In this document: one piece after another, positions 53,696 through 61,324 of the stretch
Layout: each line of letters opens with the position of its first letter
Position numbering within the stretch: position 1 is the first letter of the stretch
Assembly: GCA_963780795.1 (NCBI GenBank)
Contig: CAWADH010000011.1
Span: 62,001-126,000 of the forward strand
DNA: 64,000 nucleotides
Source of the DNA: DATJGR01 sp963780795
Lineage (GTDB): Bacteria; Pseudomonadota; Gammaproteobacteria; Pseudomonadales; Azotimanducaceae
Reading direction: 5' to 3'
Notes under the pieces: model-generated
The model's database searches: none
The model's input: the letters and a program-made list of their open reading frames with translations, nothing else
What the model was told of the DNA's origin: nothing
Position numbers and translations under genes: made by a program

Positions 53696-54919
53696 ATGGA
53701 GAAGTCCGATTTCTACCGCAATGCGCGGGCCGATCTGACCGGTCCACTGCACGGCGTCACCGTGCTCGAAGCCACCACCACGTGGGCAGGGCCGATGGCC
53801 GGCTGCATGCTGGCCGACTTCGGCGCCGACGTCATCAAAGTGGAACACCCAACGGGCGAGATCGGCCGCAGGCTGCGACCGATCCTGCCCGAATCGTCGT
53901 TGTCGTTGCCGCACGAAACGGTGAACCGCAACAAGCGCAGCATGACGCTGAATCTCTCGACACCCGCCGGACGCGGCGTGTTCCTCGACCTCGCGCGGCG
54001 CGTCGACATCGTGGTGGAGAACTTCCGTCCCGGCACGATGACGGAATGGGGCGTCGGCTACGAGCAGGTGCGCGCGGTGAAGCCCGACATCGTGTACGTC
54101 TCGATCAGCGGCTTCGGACAGTTCGGCCGGCTGTCACATCGCGTCGGCTACGATCCGATCGCGCAGCACTACTCCGGTTTCACCTCCATCAACGGCGAAC
54201 CGGACGGCGGCCCGGTCAAAGCAGCGATGTTTCTCGGCGACGACCTCTCGGGCATTCACGCAGCGCTCGGCGCACTCGCGGCGCTGCGCCATCGCGACCG
54301 CACCGGCGAAGGTCAGCACGTTGACGTGGCGCTGGTCGATACGCTCCTGTTCCAGAGCGACTCGAACATCGCCGCCGGCGCGCTGAACCTGCCGACGCCG
54401 CGCACCGGCAACGAATTCACCGTGTGTGCGCCGACCAACCTGTACGCATGTCGCGACGGCAACGTCTTCGCCGGCGTGCTCACCGATCCGCACTGGAAGA
54501 AGCTCGCCGCGACGATCGGCCGCGCCGAACTCGCCGACGATCCGCGCTACGCCACGCTGGCAGAGCGCTTGAATCATCGCGACGAAGTGGACCGGCTGCT
54601 CGCCGACTGGTGCGCGCAACACCGCGTCGCCGACGTCGAATCCGCATTCGAAGCAAGCGGACTTCCGGCCGTGCGCGTGAACACCTACGCGCAAGCCGCC
54701 GCCGAACCGCACGTGGCCGACCGCGACATGCTGCAGCACACCCGCCTGCATGACGGCACGTCCGCGCCGCTGGTCGGACCCGCCGCTAAATTCTCCCGCA
54801 CCCCGACGCGCGTACGCACCTCAGCTCAACCGTTGGGCGCTTCGACCGAACAGCTACTGCGGGAACTGGGGTACGACGCCGGAGCGATTGCCCAACTACG
54901 CGAGCAAGGGGCGATTTGA
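53696..54919 (+). CDS. Family III (CaiB/BaiF) CoA-transferase
   Basis: 407 residues. Typical start LTGPLHGVTVLEATTTWAGP, then LADFGADVIKVE, NRNKRSMTLNL and the catalytic Asp region FLGDDLSGIHAALG. Transfers CoA between organic acids, for example activating bulky carboxylates without ATP. ATG at 53696 follows GGGGGAG. The donor and acceptor cannot be stated. Last gene of the plus-strand group that starts at 51114; a composite repeat begins four bases later. Confidence 0.92.
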   Translation: MEKSDFYRNARADLTGPLHGVTVLEATTTWAGPMAGCMLADFGADVIKVEHPTGEIGRRLRPILPESSLSLPHETVNRNKRSMTLNLSTPAGRGVFLDLARRVDIVVENFRPGTMTEWGVGYEQVRAVKPDIVYVSISGFGQFGRLSHRVGYDPIAQHYSGFTSINGEPDGGPVKAAMFLGDDLSGIHAALGALAALRHRDRTGEGQHVDVALVDTLLFQSDSNIAAGALNLPTPRTGNEFTVCAPTNLYACRDGNVFAGVLTDPHWKKLAATIGRAELADDPRYATLAERLNHRDEVDRLLADWCAQHRVADVESAFEASGLPAVRVNTYAQAAAEPHVADRDMLQHTRLHDGTSAPLVGPAAKFSRTPTRVRTSAQPLGASTEQLLRELGYDAGAIAQLREQGAI

Positions 54920-54923
54920 TTCG

Positions 54924-55297
54924 ATCAACAGCCGCGGTTTCGATCGCAAGGAGCGACGGGTGATCGGTGCTCCGGCCCGGCAGCTGGGATGTGCCTCCGC
55001 ACCGATCACCCGCCGCCCTTCCACATCGGAAGTCGCGCCTTCGTTCGCCGATCGCATCGAATAAGTCACCGCCGGTGCCTGGCACCGGCGATGACTTATT
55101 TCGATGTGCAAAAGCGGGTGCCTGGCACCGCCTTTTGACCTAGCGGTGAGCTGAACGCGCGCAAAGCGCGCGTTCACACTCCCCGATCACGTCGATGGAG
55201 ACATGTGTTGCGGAAGGCCTTCCGCGCCCAGGGATGGCTCGAGCGTGCCCCGATGCAGCTCACACGCACCTCCACCGCGTTGGAAGCTCCTTTCCAC
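54924..55297 (+). repeat. Composite intergenic repeat, copy B
   Basis: About 374 bases collinear with 45446-45870. It carries GGGTGATCGG/CCGATCACCC (54958-54967 and 55002-55011), the TCGTTCG block, two GGTGCCTGGCACC palindromes (55074 and 55117), a perfect hairpin GAACGCGCGC-AAA-GCGCGCGTTC (55153-55175), GTCGATGGAG, a CGGAAGGCCTTCCG palindrome (about 55210-55223), CAGGGATGGCTCG and GGAAGCTCCTTTCCAC. It occupies nearly all of the 398-base gap between the convergent CoA-transferase and oxidoreductase genes. No coding potential seen. Confidence 0.85.
55074..55129 (+). repeat. Two GGTGCCTGGCACC palindromes within copy B
   Basis: Identical palindromes at 55074-55086 and 55117-55129, 43 bases apart, each followed by TGACTTATT or TTGACC. 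One unit fewer than copy A, which largely explains the length difference between the two composites. Confidence 0.9.
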
Positions 55298-55317
55298 TAC
55301 ACCGACCCGAAGCTCAG

Positions 55318-56331
55318 TCAATCGATCTTCAACAACTGCTTCCCAATGTTCTTCCCGGTGAACAACCGTGTCAGCGTCGCCGGAATGTTCTTGAAGCCTT
55401 CCTGGATATCTTCTTGATAGACGAGCTCCCCGGACGAGATCCAGCCGAGCAGTTCCGGCATCGCGATGTGGGTGCGGTTCATGTAATCGATGACGATGAA
55501 GCCTTCCATGCGCGCGCGCATGATCACGAGGTTCATCAGGTTCGCGGGGCCGGGAACCGGCTTCGTCGCGTTGTAGCTGGAGATGCCGCCACACAACACC
55601 ACACGGGCGCGCATCGCGAGGTGATTCAACGCCGCTTCGAGAATGTCACCACCGACGTTGTCGAAGAACACGTCGACCCCTTTCGGGCACAGCTTGCCGA
55701 TGCGCGCGTCGACGTCTTCGCTCTTGTAGTCGATCACCGCATCGAAGCGCGCGTCTTTCTTCAGCCATTTGCACTTCTCGGCGCCGCCCGCGATGCCGAC
55801 AACGCGGCAACCTTTGATGCGCGCGATCTGCCCCGCCACCGAGCCGGTTGCGCCGGCCGCGCCGGACACCAGCACCGTGTCGCCCGCTTTCGGCTGGCCG
55901 AGGTCGAGCATGCCCCAGTAAGCGGTGAGTCCGGTCACGCCGAGCACCGACAGCGGCATCGTCAGCGGCACGCCGGCCGGCAGCTTGTTCACCCCGAACG
56001 GCGCACCGGTGGGCGAGGCCACGCAGTAGTCCTGCCAGCCGCCGCCAGTCATCACCTTGTCGCCCGGCGCGAAGTCCGGATGGTTCGATACCACCACTTC
56101 GCCGACCGAACTCGCGCGCATCACTTCGCCGATCTTCACGGGCGGCAGATAGCTCGGACGGTCTTCCATCCAGCCGCGCTGCGTCGGGTCGAACGACAGA
56201 TACAGGTTCCTGACCAGCAGCTGGCCATCCTTCGGTTTCGGTATGCGGCCTTCGCGATACTCGAAGTTCGCTTTGCTGACGTTGCCGTGCGGCCGCTTGG
56301 CCAGCACCCATTGCCGGTTCACATTCGCCAC
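55318..56331 (-). CDS. NADP-dependent MDR-family oxidoreductase (CurA/leukotriene B4 dehydrogenase-like)
   Basis: 337 residues of the medium-chain zinc-independent dehydrogenase group. Segments YLSFDPTQRGWMEDRPSY, LGVTGLTAYWGMLDLG, the nucleotide site VSGAAGATGSVAGQIA and FFDNVGGDILEAAL are typical of NADPH-dependent enone/alkenal reductases. GTG start at 56331 follows AAGGAGA. Substrate unknown; near lipid genes it may reduce 2-enone intermediates. Divergent from the amidase/mevalonate genes across a 127-base gap. Confidence 0.9.
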   Translation of the reverse strand: MANVNRQWVLAKRPHGNVSKANFEYREGRIPKPKDGQLLVRNLYLSFDPTQRGWMEDRPSYLPPVKIGEVMRASSVGEVVVSNHPDFAPGDKVMTGGGWQDYCVASPTGAPFGVNKLPAGVPLTMPLSVLGVTGLTAYWGMLDLGQPKAGDTVLVSGAAGATGSVAGQIARIKGCRVVGIAGGAEKCKWLKKDARFDAVIDYKSEDVDARIGKLCPKGVDVFFDNVGGDILEAALNHLAMRARVVLCGGISSYNATKPVPGPANLMNLVIMRARMEGFIVIDYMNRTHIAMPELLGWISSGELVYQEDIQEGFKNIPATLTRLFTGKNIGKQLLKID

Positions 56332-56458
56332 TGATTTTCTCCTTCTGTTACGGGGACGACATGCGGTGTGTCGCAGGGGCGCGATCATAGCCGCCACCCT
56401 TGAATAAATCGCCGGGTGCTTGCAGAGTCGCCGAGAGAACGAAGGACACGAAAAAAAC

Positions 56459-57878
56459 ATGATCGCATTCAAGTCGGCTACCGAACTGGCGCAGATGCTG
56501 CGCGACCGCCAGATCAGCGCGCAGGAACTGTTCGCGGAATACAAAGCGCGCGCAGCTCGCTTCAACAAGAAGCTGAACGCGATCATCTGGAACGATCCGA
56601 ATGCCGAAAGCCGCGCGGGCAAGGCCGATACGAACAGCCTGCTCGCAGGCCTGCCGATGACGGTGAAGGAATCGTTCGACGTCACCGGCGCACCGACCAC
56701 GTGGGGCATTCCGGAGTTGCGCAACAACATCGCGGCGAGCGACGCCGTCGTGGTGGAACGGATGCGAGCCGCGGGCGCGAACGTGTTCGGCAAGACGAAC
56801 GTGCCGCTGAACCTCGGCGACTTCCAGAGCTACAACGTCATCTACGGCACCACGAACAACCCGTGGGACACCGGTCGCACCCCAGGCGGCTCGTCAGGCG
56901 GTTCGGCGGCGGCGCTCGCGGCCGGGTTGACCGCGTTCGAAATCGGCTCCGACATCGGCGGTTCCATTCGCAACCCGGCGCACTTCTGCGGCGTGTTCGG
57001 CCACAAGCCGACGTACCGGCTGATTCCCGCCCGCGGCCACGCGCCGCCGGGCGTGCTGGCCGAGCCCGAGATCGCCGTCGTGGGTCCGTTGGGGCGTTCC
57101 GCCGCCGACCTCGACCTCGCGCTCGACGTGCTCGCAAAACCCGACCGGCTCGAAGACCGGGCTGAGCTACGACCTGCCGCGCCTCGACGGCCGCAAACTG
57201 AAAGACCTCAAAGTGGCCGTGTGGGCCAACGACGACCTGGCGCCGGTGTCGCGCGACGTCGAGCGCGGCGTGCAGAAAGTGGCCGATGCGTTACGCCGTG
57301 CAGGCGCTTCCGTGAACGCCGACGCGCGTCCGTCGTTCTCAGCCGCCGCCAGCCACGCCACGTATCAGGATCTCCTGTTCGCGTATCTGTCGATTTCCGT
57401 TCCGGACCCGGCGTTCGCCGAACTGAAAGCGCAAACGCTGAACCTCGCGCCCGACGATCAGCGCCCCGAACTCGCCATGCTGCGCGCGCAGACGATGGAT
57501 CACCGGCGCTGGGTGCAGCAGAACGAAGCGCGCGAAAAGCTCCGTTGGGCGTGGCGCGAATTCTTCGACCGGTACGACGTGCTGGTGGCGCCGATCATGG
57601 CCACCGCCGCGTTCCCGCACGACCAGAGTCCGATGGGATCGCGCACCATCGACGTCGACGGCTCGCCGCGTCCGTACTTCGAACAGGTGTTCTGGGCCGG
57701 CTTGCCGGGCGTTGCGTATCTGCCGGCCACGGTGATCCCCACCGGCAACAACGCTGGCGGGCTGCCGATCGGCGTGCAGATCATTGGTCCTGCGTACGGC
57801 GATCGACTCACCATCGGCGTTGCGCGGCTGCTCGAAGCCGAAGGGTTCGCCTTCACGCCTCCACCCGCCTACGCCTGA
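56459..57878 (-). other. Placeholder for strand note: see plus-strand amidase at the same position
   Basis: No minus-strand gene is supported across this interval; the coding signal is entirely on the plus strand and is described in the next entry. Confidence 0.05.
56459..57878 (+). pseudogene. Amidase-signature family protein 1, interrupted by an apparent 1-base insertion
   Basis: From ATG 56459 the frame encodes an amidase N-terminal half with triad Lys70 (GLPMTVKES), Ser145 (PGGSSGGS) and Ser169 (GSDIGGSIRNP). After LAKPDRLEDR (about 57160) the frame is lost. The homologous continuation (LSYDLPRLDGRKLKDLKVAVW) is in the +1 frame and runs to TGA at 57878. Removing one G of the GGG at 57159-57161 gives an intact 472-residue enzyme aligned with the downstream paralogue. 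The shifted reading has no stop and runs into the second amidase, producing a spurious 962-codon frame. Amide or ester substrate unknown. Confidence 0.85.
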
Positions 57879-57898
57879 AATCACCGCGGAGCATCACG

Positions 57899-59344
57899 AT
57901 GACCGACTACACGTTCGCATCCGCCACCGATCTGGTGCGTCTGATCAAGACGCGCAAGGTCTCGAGTTCGGAACTGCTCGAGCACTATCTGAAACGCGTC
58001 GATCAGTTCAACGGTCCCATCAACGCGGTGATCGCGCAGAACCGCGATGAAGCGCGCGAGCGCGCTAAAGCGGCCGATGCGGCGCTCGCCCGCGGCGAAG
58101 ACTGGGGTCCACTGCACGGCGTGCCGATGACGGTGAAAGAGTCGTACGACGTCGCGGGTTACAAGACGACGTGGGGCGTGCCGGAAATGAAAGACAACCT
58201 GGCGCGCGAAGACGCGCTGTCGATCCGCCGTCTGAAGAGCGCCGGAGCGGTGATCTTCGGCAAAACGAATGTGCCGCTGCGGCTCGCCGACTTCCAGAGC
58301 TACAACGACATCTACGGCACCACGAACAATCCGTGGGACAAGGGCCGCACCCCAGGCGGCTCGTCAGGCGGATCCGCAGCCGCGCTCGCCGCCGGCCTCA
58401 CCGGTCTGGAGACCGGCTCCGACATCGGCGGCTCCATCCGCAATCCAGCGCACTTCTGCGGCGTGTTCGGCCACAAGCCGACGTGGAATCTGTTGCCGCC
58501 GCGCGGCCACGCGATGCCCGGCGTGAAGACGCCGGCCGACATTTCCGTGATCGGGCCGCTGGCGCGCTCGGCGCGCGACCTCGAAACGGCGCTGCTTGTG
58601 ATGGCCGGCCCGGACGAAATCCAGAGCCGGGGTTATTCGCTCGCTCTGAAGCGCCTCGGCAAACCCGTTAGCGCGCTGCGCATTGCGGTGTGGTCCGACG
58701 ACCCGATGGGTCCGGTTTCGAAGGCGGTGCGCAGCCGCGTCGAAGCTGCTGGAGCGGCGTTGCGCGATGCAGGCGCCACCGTGGACGAATCCGCTCGCCC
58801 CGATTTCTCCTCAAAAGCCTCGCAGACCGCTTTCCAGTTTCTGCTGCAGGCCACGATGTCGGCGCGCATTCCGGACAAAGACTTCCAATGGCTGAAGGCC
58901 GCACTGGCAGAACTCAAAGACGACGACGTCAGCGAGCGCGCCAATACGCTGCGCGCCCAAGCGGCGTCGTTCAGGGACTGGAGCCGGCACAACGAAGCGC
59001 GCACGCACATGCGCTGGGCGTGGCACGCATTCTTCGAACGCTACGACGTGCTGCTGACGCCGATCATGCCGACGTCGGCGTTCCCGCACGACCACCGCTC
59101 GTTCGGGGAGCGCACCATCGACATCGACGGCGTGAAGCGGCCGTACTTCGAGCAGGTGTTCTGGGCGGGGCTCGCAGGCGTCAGCCTGCTGCCGGCGACG
59201 ATCGTGCCGACCGGACCGGACGCGCAAGGGTTGCCGATCGGCGTGCAGATCATCGGGCCGGAATACGGCGACCTCGCAACGCTCGAGGTCGCGCAGATCC
59301 TCGAACAGCGCGGCTATTCGTTCCGGGCGCCGCCCGGCTACTAA
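57899..59344 (+). CDS. Amidase-signature family protein 2
   Basis: 481 residues with triad Lys80 (GVPMTVKES), Ser155 (PGGSSGGS) and Ser179 (GSDIGGSIRNP). Closely similar to the gene before it (shared NVPLRLADFQSYN-type and GTTNNPWD segments), so the pair is a tandem duplication. The family hydrolyses amides such as acylamides or amino-acid amides. It starts 20 bases after amidase 1 and ends 10 bases before mvaD, so it is probably in the same transcript as the mevalonate genes. Confidence 0.92.
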   Translation: MTDYTFASATDLVRLIKTRKVSSSELLEHYLKRVDQFNGPINAVIAQNRDEARERAKAADAALARGEDWGPLHGVPMTVKESYDVAGYKTTWGVPEMKDNLAREDALSIRRLKSAGAVIFGKTNVPLRLADFQSYNDIYGTTNNPWDKGRTPGGSSGGSAAALAAGLTGLETGSDIGGSIRNPAHFCGVFGHKPTWNLLPPRGHAMPGVKTPADISVIGPLARSARDLETALLVMAGPDEIQSRGYSLALKRLGKPVSALRIAVWSDDPMGPVSKAVRSRVEAAGAALRDAGATVDESARPDFSSKASQTAFQFLLQATMSARIPDKDFQWLKAALAELKDDDVSERANTLRAQAASFRDWSRHNEARTHMRWAWHAFFERYDVLLTPIMPTSAFPHDHRSFGERTIDIDGVKRPYFEQVFWAGLAGVSLLPATIVPTGPDAQGLPIGVQIIGPEYGDLATLEVAQILEQRGYSFRAPPGY

Positions 59345-59354
59345 GCGCCGGACC

Positions 59355-60320
59355 ATGGAGGCGATCGCCGAAGCGCATCCGAACATCGCGCTGGTCAAGT
59401 ACTGGGGCAAGCGCGATGGACCGGACAACGTTCCGGCCACTCCATCACTGTCGATCACGTTGTCGCAACTGCGAACGCGCACGCGGGTGCGCGTCGGACG
59501 GTCCGCAGGCGATCGCGTCGTAACCCTGAACGGCAAGGTCGTGCGCGACCCGAAGATCGACGCGTGCCTCGATCGACTGATCGCCCGCAGCGGTCGAGCA
59601 CCGCACGGCCTGCGTGTGGACACGGACAACAATTTCCCGACGGCAGCGGGGCTCGCGTCATCGGCGTCGGGTTTCGCCGCGCTGATCACCGCGATGAACG
59701 AGGCACTCGGGTTGCAGATGAGCGAAGACGACCGCTCTATCGAGGCGCGGCGGGCGTCGGCGTCGGCGGCCCGGTCGTTGTATGGCGGCTTCGTGACGTT
59801 GTCTGGAGGCGTCGATGCGTCGACGTGGATCGCGCGGCCCGAACTCGATGCCGAGGCATGGCCGCTCGCGGTCGTCGTGGCCATCTGTTCGGACCAGCCG
59901 AAGGCGGTGTCGTCGAGCGCCGGCATGCTGCAATCCAGGTCATCGCCTTTCTACGCCCGTTGGACCGAGACGGCGGCCACCGACTTCACCGAGGCGCGGG
60001 CGGCGGTTTCCGCGCGCGACTTCGAGCGTCTCGGCGCGATTGCAGAAGCGAATTGCCTCGCGATGCATGCGGTGATGCTGTCGGCCCGACCGGCGTTGTC
60101 GTATTGGACGCCCGCCACCGTCGCCTGCATGTCGCGAGTTCGCGCGCTGCGCGACGACGGCGAACGGGTGTTCTTCACTATCGACGCCGGTCCGCAGGTG
60201 AAAGCGGTCTGCGAACCGGTCGCGGTCGAACGGGTGCGTTCGACGCTGGCGACCGTGCACGGGGTGCAGGATGTCGTAGCGGTCGGTTTGGGCGGACCGG
60301 CGCACATCGTGTCCGCATGA
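59355..60320 (+). CDS. mvaD: Diphosphomevalonate decarboxylase
   Basis: 321 residues, GHMP superfamily. ALVKYWGKRD (12-21) is the decarboxylase signature, FPTAAGLASSASG (94-106) the ATP loop, SLYGGFV (141-147) and Asp277 in TIDAGP the catalytic region. Converts mevalonate diphosphate to isopentenyl diphosphate with ATP and loss of CO2. Ten bases after amidase 2 and overlapping mvaK2 by four bases (ATGA). Confidence 0.95.
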   Translation: MEAIAEAHPNIALVKYWGKRDGPDNVPATPSLSITLSQLRTRTRVRVGRSAGDRVVTLNGKVVRDPKIDACLDRLIARSGRAPHGLRVDTDNNFPTAAGLASSASGFAALITAMNEALGLQMSEDDRSIEARRASASAARSLYGGFVTLSGGVDASTWIARPELDAEAWPLAVVVAICSDQPKAVSSSAGMLQSRSSPFYARWTETAATDFTEARAAVSARDFERLGAIAEANCLAMHAVMLSARPALSYWTPATVACMSRVRALRDDGERVFFTIDAGPQVKAVCEPVAVERVRSTLATVHGVQDVVAVGLGGPAHIVSA

Positions 60321-61324
60321 AAGTCGTAGCGAGCGCGCCGGGCAAGATCGTCGTCGCCGGTGAATACGCAGTGCTGGTGGGCGCGCCGGCGCTCGTCGCC
60401 GCAATCGATCGCCGTGTCGTCTGCACGATCCAGGACACGAGCACCGCGGGCTGGGCGTTCGCCACGCACGGCTTCGCGCCGGACGCGGGCATTGGCCGCG
60501 ATGACCTGCTGCACGGTCCGCTGCTACCTCGCACCGATCCCGCGCATCTGTGCCAGCACGCGCTGCGGCAGATCGCTTCTGTTGGCGTGGCGGTCGACTC
60601 GCTGCCGCAGAATCTGCGCATCGACATCGACTCGCGCTCGGGATTCGACGGCGCACGGAAGCTCGGCATCGGCACGAGTGCCGCGGTCTGTGCGGCGCTG
60701 TGCGGTGCATTGCTCGCACGTTGCGGCAGCACGCTTGCGACGTTTCCGGTGGCGCTCGCGGCGCACCGATCTGCGCAGGGCGGAAGCGGTTCCGGCATCG
60801 ACGTCGCCGCGTCGTGCACCGGCGGGCTCGTTCGATACGAAATGGACGCGACACCGCGGCTGACACGCGCGGCGTTTCCCGCCGGCATCGCGTTCGCGGT
60901 GATCTGGACCGGCAGCAGCGCCGACACGCGCGAGCACCTGAATCGGTTCGACGCGTGGCGCACCGGTACGATCCCGAAGGAACTCGCCGTGCTGATCGAC
61001 GCATCCCGCCGCGTCGCCGGCGCCGTATGGGACGCGTCGGAATTCATGCGACAATTGCGCGCCTATTCCGCGGCGCTGCGCGCACTCGACGACGCGGCCC
61101 GGCTCGGGATCTACAGCACCGCGCATCGGCGGCTCAGCGATCTCGGCAACGACACCGGCGTGGTCTACAAACCGTGCGGTGCCGGCGGCGGCGATCTCGG
61201 AATGGCATTCACGCACGATGCACGCGCGTTCGAGTCGTTCGAACGCGCGGCGCACGCGACCGGATACAAGCGTTTGCCCGTGGAGTTGGACGAGCATGGC
61301 ATCACCGTCGGCGTCGAAGGATAG
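60317..61324 (+). CDS. mvaK2: Phosphomevalonate kinase
   Basis: 335 residues, GHMP kinase. APGKIVVAGEYAVL (7-20), KLGIGTSAA (115-123), GSGSGIDVAAS (156-166) and KPCGAGGGD (285-293) match phosphomevalonate kinases rather than mevalonate kinases, which carry HGTPSGVDN and LTGGGGGG instead. Phosphorylates mevalonate 5-phosphate. Its last 29 bases contain the start of the fused HMG-CoA reductase gene. Confidence 0.88.
   Translation: MKVVASAPGKIVVAGEYAVLVGAPALVAAIDRRVVCTIQDTSTAGWAFATHGFAPDAGIGRDDLLHGPLLPRTDPAHLCQHALRQIASVGVAVDSLPQNLRIDIDSRSGFDGARKLGIGTSAAVCAALCGALLARCGSTLATFPVALAAHRSAQGGSGSGIDVAASCTGGLVRYEMDATPRLTRAAFPAGIAFAVIWTGSSADTREHLNRFDAWRTGTIPKELAVLIDASRRVAGAVWDASEFMRQLRAYSAALRALDDAARLGIYSTAHRRLSDLGNDTGVVYKPCGAGGGDLGMAFTHDARAFESFERAAHATGYKRLPVELDEHGITVGVEG

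Noticed and set aside
55153..55175. The perfect GAACGCGCGC-AAA-GCGCGCGTTC hairpin as an intrinsic terminator for the CoA-transferase
   Set aside because: No T-run follows on either strand, and the same hairpin occurs in copy A at a fixed place within the composite repeat.
56459..57878. A minus-strand feature over amidase 1, entered in the feature list only as a near-zero-confidence placeholder
   Set aside because: No gene is supported there; all coding evidence is on the plus strand. The placeholder should be disregarded.
56459..59344. A single giant protein spanning both amidases
   Set aside because: The middle part (about 57165-57890) is out of frame with clear amidase homology; the second amidase has its own start at 57899.
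60317..61324. Reading this gene as a second mevalonate kinase
   Set aside because: Its motifs (KLGIGTSAA, GSGSGIDVAAS, KPCGAGGGD) fit phosphomevalonate kinase, and the pathway would otherwise lack that step.
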